The translations under genes were made by a program, and so were the position numbers. The notes beneath the pieces are model-generated. The model was not told the DNA's origin, searched no databases, and saw only the letters and a program-made list of their open reading frames with translations. 64,000 nucleotides of DNA from Blastocystis hominis (taxonomy: Eukaryota > Sar > Bigyra > Opalinata > Blastocystidae): positions 734,273 through 798,272 of the forward strand of contig NW_013171867.1 in the NCBI RefSeq assembly GCF_000151665.1, given 5' to 3'. Numbering within the stretch: position 1 is the first letter of the stretch; each line of letters starts with the position of its first letter. Shown piece after piece: positions 1 through 11,695 of the stretch.

Positions 1-2330
1 TCCAACACGTCCCACACATCGCGTCCCGCGGGGAACCAGACGGTTCGGCGGAAGGAGGAAGGAGGAAGTCGCGGGAGCGCGAAGCTCGCACGTGGCGGTG
101 CAGAGATCATGGAAGGATCCGGTAATCGCCATCGCACAGTCCCACTCAATGCCCTCCGCCTGATTCCACACACACCGCATACAGAACCGCGGGGATCTTC
201 TCTTGGCGGGAGAGATACCCGTTGAACGCGGCCACGCTCTGCACGCTCTGCACGCTCTGCACGCTCTGCACGCTCTGCACGCTCTGCACGCTCTGCACGC
301 TCTGCACGCTCTGCACGCTCTGCACGCTCTGCACGCTCTGCACGCTCTGCACGCTCTGCACGCTCTGCACGCTCTGCAGGTCCAGGAAGCAGTTCGTGCT
401 GGCGACCTCGCTCTCGCTCTCGCTCTCGCTCTGGATCACGGCCATCGACGCCATCCACGAGCGTCGCACCACGTAGTACCGAATGCTGGCGCCGCCCAGC
501 TCCGCCGGCTCTGCCCACTGCACGCGCAGCGAGGTCGAGGAGAGCGCGGCCACCTCGAGGTTCTGCACCGCGCCGGGCGCGACGACATACGCGGCGAGGG
601 TGATGGGAGAGGAGGCCTCGGAGAGGATGGAGCACGCGGCGGAGCACAGCGCCACGCGCACCCAGTAGGCCACGCACGCATCGAGAGAGAGAGAGAGAGA
701 GAGAGAGCTCGGGTTGCTGGACGTCGCCCTCTTGGAGGAGCGCGTCGGCGGCGAAGAGCTGGGAGTGGGAGCCAACCAAGGCCTGCACGAAGAGCTCGCA
801 CCACCACCAGACCCAGCGCACCTGCGTGGCTTCGAAGGCGGCAGCAGCACGACGGGCGCGGAGGTAGGCAGGGAGGGAGGCAGGCAGGCAGCAGCACGAC
901 GGGGCGGTAGACGGAGAAGGACGCGAAGGCGGACCAGGAGGCGCCCTTGCGGACACGCCAGCTGATGGCCATCACGCTGTTCACAATGGCGCCCGCCACC
1001 AACACGGAGCGCGTCTCGAAGAACTGGCTCTGCACATTGCTGCCCATCAAGGCCATCCATCGGGGCTTCATCGGAGATGCCACTGCTCCAGGGAACCTCC
1101 ATCTGCACACACACGCTGCGCTGCGCCTACTCCACTTCCCTCATACCAATCGCGCTCTCCACAATCCGAGCAGGCCACAACCGAACGCCAACCGAACGCC
1201 GGCGCGGGTCGAGAAGGTCGCGATGAGGGTTTCCGCGGGGAAGGGGAGGCCGTTTCGGGACACCAACCTGTTGGCATTGATGTAGAGCGTGCGTGCCTTC
1301 GCAGAACCGCGGGAAGGAACCATCGAAGGCGAACGCGAAGGCTGAATGGCGAAGGCGAACTCAATGGTGTAGTCAGAGATGGAGATCGCGGTGGTGGGAT
1401 AGGAGAACGTGGCCTCGGCCAATTCAAACACGATGTGGATGTTCATGGGCTCGAATGGGTCGTTGATCACCTCGCCCACGCCCACATTGCTCGTGCAGTA
1501 CATCGTGGATTGCTTCCCATCTCCCATCGTCCACAGCGCCACGTCCCTCGCCCCATCGCCCGCCACGCAGCGCAGCATCGGCAGGATGGGCTGGCAGGAG
1601 CCCGTCCCCTATCGATCGATCGATTCCCACTGCTGATAGGCGTTGCACCCATCCGTGATCATGCCCCACTAGTCCACATCGCACTTCGTATCCAACACTT
1701 GCCCCAAGTGCCCTTCCGGCTACCCCGCCGCTTCGTCCGCGGGGCGCACCACCGCCACGCACCTCACCTCTCTTCCATTCTACCACTTCCCACACGCCCG
1801 CACCACGCACACCTCCACCTTCCCATGCTCCACAGACCCACAAATGCACAACTGCACCGTCTTGGAACTCGCCTGCTCCCACTGCCCATTCCAGTTCACT
1901 CGGCTCGCATCAATCAGAGGCGAGGACCGTACCCACAGCAGTTCGCATACTCCGCCTTCTTGTCCCATTCTCCCAAGTTCCACACACGCTCCGCTTCTAC
2001 AAACCTACAGGTCTTGCTCCCATAGTTTGCCCTTTCACTCATCGCAAATCCGTTCTCTCTACCACACTCTACCACATCACAATATGAAAATGAAAATACG
2101 AGAAACAGAACAGATATCCTAGGCAAGAACGTCGTGCCTGTACCATATACCTCCCACGTTGCAAGTTATCTCCATGTATCCGCGGTCCCACATGGCATGA
2201 ATGGGTTCGCCACGTTACACAGTTTGAAGTACAGAAATTCCTCACTCGGAACACACTCCACACAGCAAAAATGGAACCAGGGTCCACCGCCATTATGGTA
2301 TTGAATGCGTTCACGATGCATATTTCACAC
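1..2330 (-). CDS. Large Fn3-domain protein, partial, runs off the left edge
   Basis: The minus strand carries several coding stretches that I read as one spliced gene truncated by the window start. At about 440-610 it encodes a fibronectin type III unit: the end of one domain (YWVRVALCSAACS) then PGAVQNLEVAALSSTSLRV and YYVVR, a typical Fn3 B-strand and C-strand pattern. The stretch 1330-1580 (CTSNVGVGEVINDPFEP onward) looks extracellular and beta-rich. A 30-nt GT..AG intron is visible near 1670-1700, joining GHLGQ to WGMITDGCNAYQQW. Cysteines are frequent in the upstream part (about 1780-2130), which suggests a secreted or surface protein. Exon joins near 1600, 900 and 190 are not resolved and the true start was not found. 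Fn3 assignment is good; the rest is inference. Confidence 0.5.
233..377. repeat. 9-bp minisatellite (CTCTGCACG)n inside the Fn3 gene
   Basis: About 15 near-perfect tandem copies of a 9-base unit. On the minus strand it reads in frame as a Ser-Val-Gln tripeptide repeat inserted after the Fn3 strand region. A neighbouring 6-base repeat (CGCTCT) at about 407-432 reads as Ser-Glu. Confidence 0.95.
683..707. repeat. (GA)n microsatellite
   Basis: A run of about 12 GA dinucleotides within the Fn3-protein gene region; on the minus strand it reads as alternating Ser-Leu. Confidence 0.95.
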
Positions 2331-3515
2331 ACACAGTTTAGTCAAAGTAACGATAGCGCACACTACACTAGCTTCTTCAAACACACCAACTTGACGACAG
2401 AACCCATCCCAGCTACAATACTTACACTCCCACAACACAACACACAAAAACACATAGAAGTCCCAAAACAAAACAAAACAAAAGACAGGACATACAAGTC
2501 CAATTCCAAATTTTGAATACATTCAAACCCAGTAAGACGAAGCTAATAGCTTTTATTGTAAAACAAATGATTTCAAAAATACACAGGAATTGTGCAATTG
2601 TGAAAATAGTGTTGAAATTGGGTATGAGTGGAAGAATAGATTTCGAATAGGGAGGGAGTTGTTTTTACTGTGAAGTGGAAGGAAATGAACGGAAATGGGA
2701 TATTGTGGAATGAATAGATCGAAGAGTGTTGTTTCCAGTGGAAGCGTTTTGTTTTTCGTTCTATTCATTTGGAATCTACTCTAGATGGGATAGAAAGAAA
2801 TAGGGTATGTAGAAGATGATGATAGGAATGAAAATGGAAAAGCTAGCGATAAGCAGTTTTTGGGTTATCATTTATAGTAATAATATGTGATATGTGTATA
2901 GTAGAATCGAATAGTAGAGTTTGTGAGAAAGGTGGGTGTGTCGTTGAAGAACTGAGCAAAATAAGGTAGAATACATAATATATTTTATACGAACAAATAG
3001 AGATATATTCATATTCCACTGTTTCTAGGTTTTTGGATAGTTGGTGTCCAGTTTTTGTCGTTTTGATGCACTCTGAACCTATCAGAGTTTGTTATATTGC
3101 CAGAGAATACTATCCCTTATTCTAACCCATATAGTATCCCCCACCTGCCAAATAATGCAGAATATCTCCTATTTAAAGGAAGGATCGAATTGTACACCAC
3201 TTCAATAGGGATACAAAGTGATTCACAATGTTGTTCTATTACGAGGATGAATAACAATAGTATACATAATACTTGCTGTTTGAGTTGGTTGATGAAAGTG
3301 AAATGCTTTGGTTCCCAACTCATTAGGATGAATAGAATTACTCACTAATAGTGATATCAGTATTGTTGATGATAAAGCTGAAATCCATAAGAATGGACTC
3401 TATGGGAATGAGTAGTTGTCCAATATCAAGCTGTGAGACATATCTGGCTGATTATTTGTTGGAGGCAACAATCAAACTATTACTTTTCAGATATATGTAT
3501 AGAAGATAGACATTG
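2331..3515. other. AT-rich intergenic region, no gene seen
   Basis: The stretch is AT-rich and holds only short open frames with no recognisable protein features, no RNA gene that I can fold, and no obvious repeat. Confidence 0.5.
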
Positions 3516-3519
3516 ATAT

Positions 3520-5170
3520 CTATCTATCTATCTTCTTGAATACCTTACTGAAGTTGTACTTCCAAGATATCGTGAATGAGATGTACACATTGGAATTCAA
3601 TGAGATCGGACGGTCATTCGCGTCTGTCAGTACCCAATCAATGGAATCCAGGTTCGATTGTTCAATCACATCGATCGATAGGTTGTCCCAGGTGATCATG
3701 TTGTTCAGTCCCATCGATACATGAATCAGGTTATCGATCAGCGGACTCTTGAGACCGAATGTTTGAGCATTGATACTACTGTAGACTCGGATCACACTCA
3801 TGCCATTCGTGATGTCGTAGGGTTCACTCGCGACAGTAGTAGTAGTTGTCAGTAAGCCTTCCAGCTTCAGGATGTTCGCAATGTCGGATGCACCACTCAG
3901 GTCGACCGATTGAGCATTCTCGGAGACCAAGTATGCCTGGTTGTTGTCATTGATCGGCATCGATACGAGGGAAGTACCTTGTCCATTTCGTTGCCCACAG
4001 CCTCGATGAACTGGGAGAACGTGTAGTATCAGTAGGCATCGATAGGACAAGGGAGGTCTCGCCGTTCGCCAACACCACTATCTGGTTACACGAGGTACTC
4101 AGGAAGTATTGCCGTGGATTTTCCAGTCCTTTCACCAGCACACTCGATTCGAATCCGAGGATCGATTGGATCTCGGGAGCACGAGTGAAATCGATCGTGC
4201 AGAAATGATTCACTGTGATGTGGAATGCATTCTCACCGCTATACACCAATTCGAACAAAGCATCACTCGCATTCAGCATTGCAATGATCATTTCGATATC
4301 GTAGGCTCCTCTGGGTATTAACACCTCGTGTGGAGATGTCCCCGCATCGATTAATATCACTTGATCGGATGGTACGTTGTGCAACACGAAATCGGTATAG
4401 AGTGACACAGACGAGATGGAACATCGATCGAATGACAGAGGATTGTCCAGCTTCACTTCCTTCTTCGTAGTATTATCGAACACTTCCATCATACTCAACT
4501 GGTTCATCGGTAGAATTGAGGAAGGCACTTGATCGTACACATCTTCTCTTGTCAACTGGAGTTCGAATTCGCCGTTCAATCGCATGATATTACCATCCAT
4601 ATCGCGGAACAGGAACATCAATCGGTCAAATCGGGTTATCATCGGAATGCAGATGTCTTCTATGGTGCGGAGATAATTAACCTCGGGATCGGCAATGATC
4701 ATTGTGGTGAGCAGGTTGTTGTTCTGATTGGCAATCTTCAGATCGGAGGAACGCACAATCGATGAGTACACTTGGATCACTTGACGATTTCGCGTGATAT
4801 CAATCACGTTCGATCCATAGAACGAAGCGGGTAGAATGATCGTTCGTCCTTCCAAACCAAGGATTTCTCGAATATCCGGAGCATTGGTGAAGTCAATGAT
4901 GTGTGGACTGGATATAAATACACCCAAAACTCGAAGCCTTCGTAGATATCGAGAACATAGTATCGGTCATGGTGTTGAGGATGGCAATGATTTGACCGAT
5001 CATGTAGTATCCAGGAGGAATCGTTAGCTCCTCGTCATTCGATATTGTGACCACATTCGTAGAATTCACATTGTTGAACATGACTTGATTGGGTGTGAAC
5101 AGGACAGTCATAGAAGTGATGTAGAGTTTCCGATACTTGTACGAGTTGATCCATTCGAACGTGCCTTTAC
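3520..5170 (-). mobile_element. Polinton/Maverick-like capsid gene fossil
   Basis: Minus-strand coding remains resemble the minor-capsid (penton-like, F54H12.2-type) protein of Polintons and Polinton-like viruses. A module is repeated about three times: a PxGxY segment followed by a hydrophobic helix, then a DFxxAPxIxxILGxE motif, then a VYSSI motif, and finally an FDxLxFxxxDxDG-type strand. This order fits that family as I know it. No DNA polymerase B, integrase, packaging ATPase or terminal inverted repeats were recognised nearby, so only a fragment remains. The element appears broken, with at least two breaks, and sits in AT-rich DNA without neighbouring host genes. Assignment rests on motif memory, not on a database search; another repetitive viral structural protein is possible. 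Age cannot be estimated well, but the module motifs are still easy to read, so it may not be very old. Confidence 0.5.
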
Positions 5171-5344
5171 TAGGTGAGCCTTAAATGAGCACGGAGTAGT
5201 GTATGGTTTGTCTCTCTTTACCATAGTAGTTGGTAATTGGCGTGGCTTTGCGCAGAAATTTGATCCTTGCCGACGTGTGGTGTCATGATTAGCCCGGATT
5301 CCATGGGAAAGAATGGCATAAAAGCATATTATTACTGCCGACAA

Positions 5345-6796
5345 ATGGTCTATAGTTTTTATGGTAATTTTGGCGCGAAAAAGGCGGTCATGTTTATTCG
5401 CGTAATACGCTCCAATTATTAACTACTTTATTATTACTATAAATGCTCGTTTCTCAAAGTAATGAAACCTATAGCATTCAAATAGTAGGCATAGAGAAGA
5501 AACATGAACACTCTTTTTTTACCAGTTATAGACGTAGTGATTGTGACAGCAATAAGCTCATTTCTTGAACTGCGACAGCCATTTTCTATTTTTATTCTGT
5601 GTTTTCATGATCTTACAGAATACAGATATCATTTCTGATCATTGTGGAATAGACAAGGAGAATTACGACCATTTATACTATCTACACCACGATTCTATTA
5701 AACTTATAAATACTCTAAAGATCGTAGTATCATTGCAATAAGTTATGATTGCCATTCTGTTTTTCTTTCATGTTTGCTTTGTTCTGATTTGCTCCACCTT
5801 CATTTCAATCGATGATTTGAATTCTTAATAGTTCTATTCATAATAGATATTGGAGGAAAGCAAAAATGAAATCGTGAATTCAAAGCTAACAAAGAATCAT
5901 TCCCACCAGAGTAAACAAAGATTGATTGTATCCGCTAATGATTTGCAGAAGGATTACATTTAGATTACTACGAGATACTAAAGGTTTTGGTTACTTTCAG
6001 TGGAGTTAGACCTTGTACTGGTGATATCAGTAGTAATGCTATTTCACCATTATATCTCCTTATTGTTGTGTGGTATATTTGAGCAATAGTTCCTTATTCT
6101 ATGAAGTAGATATTGGCAAGTATGGACTTGTAATATATGACCAAATAAGTATTTGTCAATACATAATTAGTAACCAACAGTGGATATCCACACTGGACAC
6201 TACTTAATGCACATTTCCACTGTATTAATACTACACTCATTTCAGCATATTTCAATGTCCAAATTTTCCATTTCATACCACGAATAGATAGCACATTCTA
6301 GCTATATGTCTAGTCTCTGTTCACATATCATCACCCATTATTGGAGTATTCACTATTTCGTTCACAATTCCACTTGATATCGCTCATTAGGGTAATTCAA
6401 TGCACTTACTGTTTCTTTCATCAATAATACTTGTGAATTATAAGTTGCAGGGAGAATGACCTCAACTTCTTAAAAGAAATACTACACAAGAATGAAATTG
6501 TTTCATTTAGATCTCATCACGACATTTAAAACAACAGAAAACGAACTATTCCTCCATTCTTCTTCAGCTACAAAGTATCCGATTCTGTGTGGCTACTCTA
6601 TTCTACTATTCATTCTATTTTCGGTTTTCAACATAGTCATTCATAAACTATTCGATTGTTGTATATTCAGAATCCTTGAGAAAAGAAGGGAGTTTCATTC
6701 ATTTGTTCCCAACCTTTTCTTTGTACAAAAATGAGCCATCTTTCTACATTAATATTCAGTATTTATTTATTTATTTATATTTACCCAAGTTAAGAA
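5345..6796. other. AT-rich intergenic region, no gene seen
   Basis: About 1.4 kb of AT-rich DNA between the capsid fossil and peroxiredoxin. It has only short unconvincing open frames. The last part presumably holds the peroxiredoxin promoter, but no defined element can be named. Confidence 0.5.
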
Positions 6797-7408
6797 ATGC
6801 CCGTCACGATTCGTCAAACTGCTCCCAACTTTTGTTTGAATGGAGCTCAAGGAACTGAAACAATTTCCAATATTTCGCTTGATAACTACAAGGGAAAGTG
6901 GGTAATTCTGTTGTTCTATCCCATGGATTGGACTTTCGTTTGTCCCACCGAAATATTTGCTTATAATGATGCTGCTGACAAGTTGGCTGCAGTGAACACT
7001 GTGGTGCTTGGAATTTCTGGAGATTCTCCTTATACTCATTTGAGTTGGTTGAAGGCATCCCGTTCTGAGGGTGGACTGGGTGGTCTTATCAATATTCCGT
7101 TGCTTTCGGATGTGACTCGTGAGACGATGAAGAACTATGGAGTATACAATGAAGATAAATCGGGTTTGGATTATGCTCAAGCTTTCCGAGGATTGTTCTT
7201 GATCGATCCGAATCAGAAAATCCGTCATATTTATATAAATGATAATGGAGTTGGTCGTAGTGTGGATGAAACGATCCGTGTGATCAAGGGACTTCAGTTC
7301 AGTGATGTACACGGAGAAGTCTGTCCTGCGAACTGGCACGAAGGTGATAAAACTTTCGTTCCTAACAATGCAGGAATCTCGAAGTTCTTGGTGAATTTGA
7401 AGAAGTAA
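6797..7408 (+). CDS. Typical 2-Cys peroxiredoxin
   Basis: A 203-residue intronless protein that reduces hydrogen peroxide and organic peroxides using a cysteine thiol, normally recycled by thioredoxin. The peroxidatic cysteine is in FYPMDWTFVCPTE (about residues 40-52) and the resolving cysteine in GEVCPANW (about 172-179), the AhpC/TSA arrangement. A GGLG loop is present, but the C-terminal YF motif of hyperoxidation-sensitive enzymes is not seen; the protein ends KFLVNLKK. No signal or transit peptide is visible, so a cytosolic place is likely, useful in an anaerobe facing oxygen bursts. The start is the first ATG of the frame and aligns with the usual family start. The stop TAA is encoded. 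Confidence 0.96.
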   Translation: MPVTIRQTAPNFCLNGAQGTETISNISLDNYKGKWVILLFYPMDWTFVCPTEIFAYNDAADKLAAVNTVVLGISGDSPYTHLSWLKASRSEGGLGGLINIPLLSDVTRETMKNYGVYNEDKSGLDYAQAFRGLFLIDPNQKIRHIYINDNGVGRSVDETIRVIKGLQFSDVHGEVCPANWHEGDKTFVPNNAGISKFLVNLKK

Positions 7409-7437
7409 ATACTAAATGTGTAGAATGTTTGCATTTT

Positions 7438-7445
7438 TGTTTGTT
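7438..7445 (+). terminator. TGTTTGTT 3'-end motif of peroxiredoxin
   Basis: The Blastocystis-type TGTTTGTT element lies 30 nt after the peroxiredoxin TAA codon. In Blastocystis this motif lies just downstream of poly(A) sites. Confidence 0.7.
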
Positions 7446-7580
7446 TGAAAACACACACAAATACTATTTGTTCTGGATTCCAGTTGATACAGAATCAGAA
7501 ATGTAACTCAAAATATGTGAGTGAATGAGTGATGATAAGAATGTGATATTTAAATAGGTAATTGAATAATAATAAAATGA

Positions 7581-7694
7581 GAACGGCCATATCTGATGGA
7601 AAGCGCCCTAACCCGTCCGATCTAGGAAGCTAAGTCATCACGAGTCGAGTTAGTACCAGTGTGGGTGACTCGCTGAGAAGTCTCGATGCTGTTC
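7581..7694 (+). rRNA. 5S ribosomal RNA
   Basis: The 114-base sequence begins GAACGGCCAUAUCUGAUG and ends GAUGCUGUUC. Its termini pair as helix I (GAACGGC with GCUGUUC), and the internal blocks AAGCGCCCUAACCCGUCCGA, GAAGCUAAGU and UUAGUACCAGUGUGGGUGA are conserved 5S segments, including loop A/C and box-A-like internal promoter positions. A T run follows directly (TTTT), as expected for RNA polymerase III termination. It is a single copy between protein genes, not part of an rDNA array in this window. Confidence 0.95.
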
Positions 7695-7872
7695 TTTTAT
7701 TCAACTATTCTATTCACTTTTGTTCCATTCTATTTTTCACTTTTCCATTATTATATTGTATTCCGCTCTACTTTACACTTTCAATGGTTTTGTTAAATTA
7801 ACTTATTCGATCTATTCGCTCACTCACTCTGTCGTGTACACCCTTTCTTTTCCTTTCACACTTTCTGAGTTC

Positions 7873-7880
7873 AACAAACA
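7873..7880 (-). terminator. TGTTTGTT 3'-end motif of ORC3
   Basis: AACAAACA on the plus strand reads TGTTTGTT on the minus strand, starting two bases after the ORC3 TGA codon. The spacing TG-AAG-TGTTTGTT matches that at the CLASP and Grc3 gene ends. Confidence 0.75.
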
Positions 7881-7882
7881 CT

Positions 7883-10330
7883 TCAAAGAGCAAAATCGAG
7901 TTTCGTCAGTTTCGTCTCATTCTCATCTAATGCGACCATTCCTATAAACTCCAACGATCGCACCGAACACCAAAATCGTGCCTCCACCACTTCTCTATCC
8001 GCCTTCTTATCCTCTTTCAAGAACACTCCAAAAAACGCCTTCTTCGCGTCTTCCACCAACACGCTTTTCGGCCAATCCTTAAACAGTCCATACAAGATGC
8101 CCAAATCGTCCTGGCTGCTTTGAATCGGACGCGAAAACGTATTCGAAGCCTTGTCAGTCTGAGTATTCGCCTTGTTGGACCCATTGGACCCATCAAAATT
8201 GCAGCAAGAACAAGGGAAATACGATTCTGGATACAGCAAACCTTCAACAACCTGCTTTCGATTCGATAAATGAAGTTCGCTGCGTGTAGGAGGCGAGTCG
8301 ACATGCAAAAACGAATTCTCGGGGAAACTCAGTGCGACCAATGCCTCCAAAATACAGAAAAAGGAGGTTTTTTCGGAGGGTTTGATGCGAAGCGAACTTT
8401 CCCGCTGTTTCTACGTTCAACTCATCGAATTCGAGCCACTTTAAAATGAGCACGAAGCTCGTGATACGACGAAACCGCTTCGAGGGCTTTCTTTTCCTGT
8501 TTTTTTTCGATGGGCGGCTCGGGAGCTTTGTGCAAATGTTCTCGAATGGATTGAAGCTGCGCTTTTAAAGGTTCGATTGTGGGGTGTAACGCGATTTTAC
8601 AGTCCTATACACACAATGAAACCAAAAGGAAAAATGGGAACATCGAGAAGAGCTTCAAGGTGGTCAAGAATTCGATCGAAGAATGAAGCGTCCTGCACGG
8701 ATTGAAACGACGAAACGACGCGTTTGTGCGTTTCGCTGGACGAAAATCGACGTGGGGAAGAAAACAAAGTATAACTGGAATGTGAATTGGAGGAAACGTG
8801 GAAACATTTCGCGATAACTGTAATGACCGACCAACGATTCTAGTAGATTCGAATAGAATTCGACGAGTTTCGGCTGGAATTCCCAGAGAAAAAGCAGCTT
8901 ATCGATGAATCTGGCGAGTTTTGTTTCGTCGTATTTAACAACGCGGCTTTTTGGAATTTGGAATTCTTTGATGGAGGGAATGTCGTTTCCCTCCAGTCCT
9001 TTCAACACGTTCATCGACTGGATGTATTTCAGGTGATCGGAGAGAAAGGATTTTCGTTTGGCTGCGGATCTGGAACATGAACATCGAAAGAACCGCGGTT
9101 TACACGGCAGAATTCGCTGGAATGTGCCGAAGATCGTATCGCTGCTTCTCCTTCTCGATTTTCTATCGAATAACAATCGAACTCGAATCGAACGGGGCGT
9201 TTCGAAGAAGGTTCGGAGGGATTGGAGTCTTCCTGGGTTTGCAACTGTCTCTGAATGATCAATGCACAGAGAGACGAAGCGGATTGGTAGGAAAAGAACC
9301 GCCAAATAGCGAATTTGATGGATTTGATCCACGACCAAATCTATTCATCAATTCAATCGTGAAGGAACAACAGAGAAATCGTAGTTGATGAGGGTAGCGT
9401 TGATTTGGGAGAGAAAGGTGGATGGGAAAAAGAGTGGAAGTGCATTTCCGATTATGAGTTTTGTGAATAAGTTGTTGAGTAGCTACTTTTTACAGCAAAA
9501 CAAACAATCGAAACTTGTAGAGAGCTCGGAAACAGCAGCGGCTGGATCAGCGAGTTCGCTGTGATCGAGCGCTGGAGCAGGTTTCCGAACTCTTCGGGGA
9601 AACAGGACCATTCCACCAACGCGATTACTTCAAAAGCGAGGTGTTGCTACATGCCATCATCACACCTTGCGTACTCTGCAATATAAGCAATAATCGATGA
9701 TTTGTTTAATGTTTTCCTGCTTTTGGAGATCTGATTGGTAGAGATACACAACTAGCTTCGACGTTCCGCTTTGTTTCATGTGCTCTATTTTCTCACGAAG
9801 TACACTGCTCCCAGTCAGCTCGTTCACCTCAATAAAATCGAAACCAAGGCTTTCATGACAATAGGGAGACAGAGTGAAAATGTCCTCCTGCACATGTTTA
9901 TAAGTCGAAGAGTCCAATAGCAATAAAGATATCGGTAAAACACGGCTGTTGCTATAATTTCTACAAATAAGCTCGCTGCAGCACATTTGTACAATGTAAC
10001 AGAACGGAGGAAAGTTTTTATCAAAAACACACATTTGCCAGTTGTATGATTCAGCTCTTCAGTCACCAGCGAATCAATGCGGTCGACACAATATCGATAT
10101 AAACAACAACGCAATTTATACAAGGGATCTCTTTCTCCACCTATCTTACTGTCGAGAATGTAATCCTCTCTTGAGTTTTCAAAGGAAGCAGAGAAATCGA
10201 CAGTAAACTTGTCTGGATAAGGGCACGATGTCTCTTCATCAATACTGGCATCGACCCAATAACAGGAGGAGCTCACTGCGTTGGCCTCTCTGCTTTTCAT
10301 CAAGAAAATATGACTTTTGATAAACCACAT
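7883..10330 (-). CDS. ORC3: Origin recognition complex subunit 3
   Basis: Part of the six-subunit complex that marks replication origins and loads MCM helicase in the nucleus. The C-terminal exon matches the ORC3 winged-helix end: DLGILYGLFKDWP... then ARFWCSVRSLEFIGMV, like the family's ARFIRAVSELQFLGFI. A cysteine pair preceding it (PCSCCNF) sits where ORC3 has its conserved C-terminal region. The N-terminal exon (start ATG at 10330) contains YKLRCCLYRYCVDRIDSLVTEEL, resembling the early helical segment of human ORC3. The middle (about 8660-9660) is helical and divergent. Several short introns separate exons; not all joins were resolved, for example near 8450-8650 and 9340-9660. It is divergent from CIAO1 with 53 bp between start codons. 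The N-terminal assignment is less certain than the C-terminal one. Confidence 0.7.
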
Positions 10331-10383
10331 GCTGTAAATGATGGGATCCCGTTTTTTGGTATTGTTTTTCTTTTTCGAGGTTT
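10331..10383. promoter_or_regulatory. 53-bp divergent promoter between ORC3 and CIAO1
   Basis: The two start codons face away from each other across only 53 bp, so any promoter elements for both genes must be within or overlap this gap and the 5' coding ends. No TATA-like box is obvious. Confidence 0.5.
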
Positions 10384-11569
10384 ATGCCATCTGTACGTTT
10401 GCTCAGTAGCTTTAAAGCGCATGAGGGAGTAGCGTGGTACGTTTCTTGGAGTCCAGACGGTAACGAGTTGCTAACGTGCAGTTCGGACCGTTCGGTCAAA
10501 CTGTGGGGTCGGATGGGAGATTCTTGGGCAGTGATCGAAACGATGGATGGGATTCACAAAAAGACGATTCGATCGTGTGAAATGTCTCCAGATGGCAAGT
10601 ACGATCCTGTTTCCTTGTTTGATTGTAGTTACATTGCGGCGGCGAGTTTTGACAGCAATATTAGCGTATATCACAAAACAGACGGTGAGTGGACATTCTT
10701 CACGATGCTGGAAGGCCATGTAAACGAAGTGAAGAATGTGTGCTGGAGCCATGACAGCCAGCTCCTTGCAAGCACGTCCAGGTAGTTTCTAGCTGCTTTC
10801 TCTTTGTAATCGTTCAGAGACCGTAATATCATTGTGTGGGGAATGGACCATGAAGAAGAGGAAATGGATTGCGTCAGTGTTCTTTCAGGTCATGTCCAGG
10901 ACGTGAAGTTCGTACGGTTTAATCCACGCAACAACAATCTCTACAGCTGCAGCTACGACGACACTGTCAAAGTGTGGCTTTACGATGGCGAAGACTATTC
11001 CAACATTAACACATTACGAGCGCACGATGGAACGGTGTGGGGCTTAGCATTTAAACGCACGCAAAACGAGGAAATAAGCGAGCAGAAGACGGAAGAAGAG
11101 CCGACGAGACAGATCATTAGTGGAGTGGGTCTCGACGAGGACGACGGAATGGATGAAATCGAAGTTTCGGACGATACTCAAATCGAATCCGAATTCATTT
11201 CTTGCGGAATGAACGGAAAGGTGATCTATTGGAATGAAGTGCAAGGTAGGCTTGAAACTCATTTTCTATGAAGACAACATCGGTAATAGCACAGAAACGC
11301 ACAAGTTTTTGCTGAACGGAGGAGACAACGCCGATCCATTTTATTCGATCGATTGGAATGAGGTCGGCGTGCTGGTCGCCGGGGGAGATAACGAAATGCA
11401 CTTTTTGACGGAAGCTGCGAAGGGAGATTTTATAGACGAGCTGCATGTTCGACTGCATGATTGCGATGTGAACTGCATTCGCTGGAACCCGGTTTTCACA
11501 AACCAGTTCGCTACGTGTGATGATGAGGGTGTTGTAAAGGTCTGGGAGTTGGTCATTTCCTCTGTTTGA
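10384..11569 (+). CDS. CIAO1: CIAO1/Cia1 WD40 protein of cytosolic Fe-S assembly
   Basis: A seven-bladed beta-propeller that docks apo-proteins for late cytosolic and nuclear iron-sulfur cluster insertion with CIA2 and MMS19. Diagnostic CIAO1 features are visible: SSDRSVKLWG, DGIHKKTIRS, LEGHVNEVKNVCWS, STSRDRNIIVWG, CVSVLSGHVQDVK and SYDDTVKVW, in the order found in human CIAO1. Three introns were placed: 10599-10628 (30 nt), 10782-10817 (36 nt) and 11246-11273 (28 nt). Removing them leaves 364 codons including the stop, in one frame, for 363 residues, near the family length. An acidic insertion (about residues 240-275) in a late blade is unusual. With SufCB in the same window it links both steps of cytosolic Fe-S supply. 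Confidence 0.92.
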
Positions 11570-11695
11570 TTGAAACAACAAGTTTTGGAATTCCAGAAAT
11601 CGGGGCGATTCAAGGGTTGTTGCTTTTGCAGAATTATCCTCTTTTCTAAAGGAGAATTGTAGATTTGGTAGTGAGAACAAGTGATAGTGTAGAAG

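Noticed and set aside
203-910. Plus-strand open frame rich in His-Ala-Leu
   Set aside because: It is the other strand of the 9-bp minisatellite and of the Fn3-encoding sequence; the minus strand has the recognisable domain.
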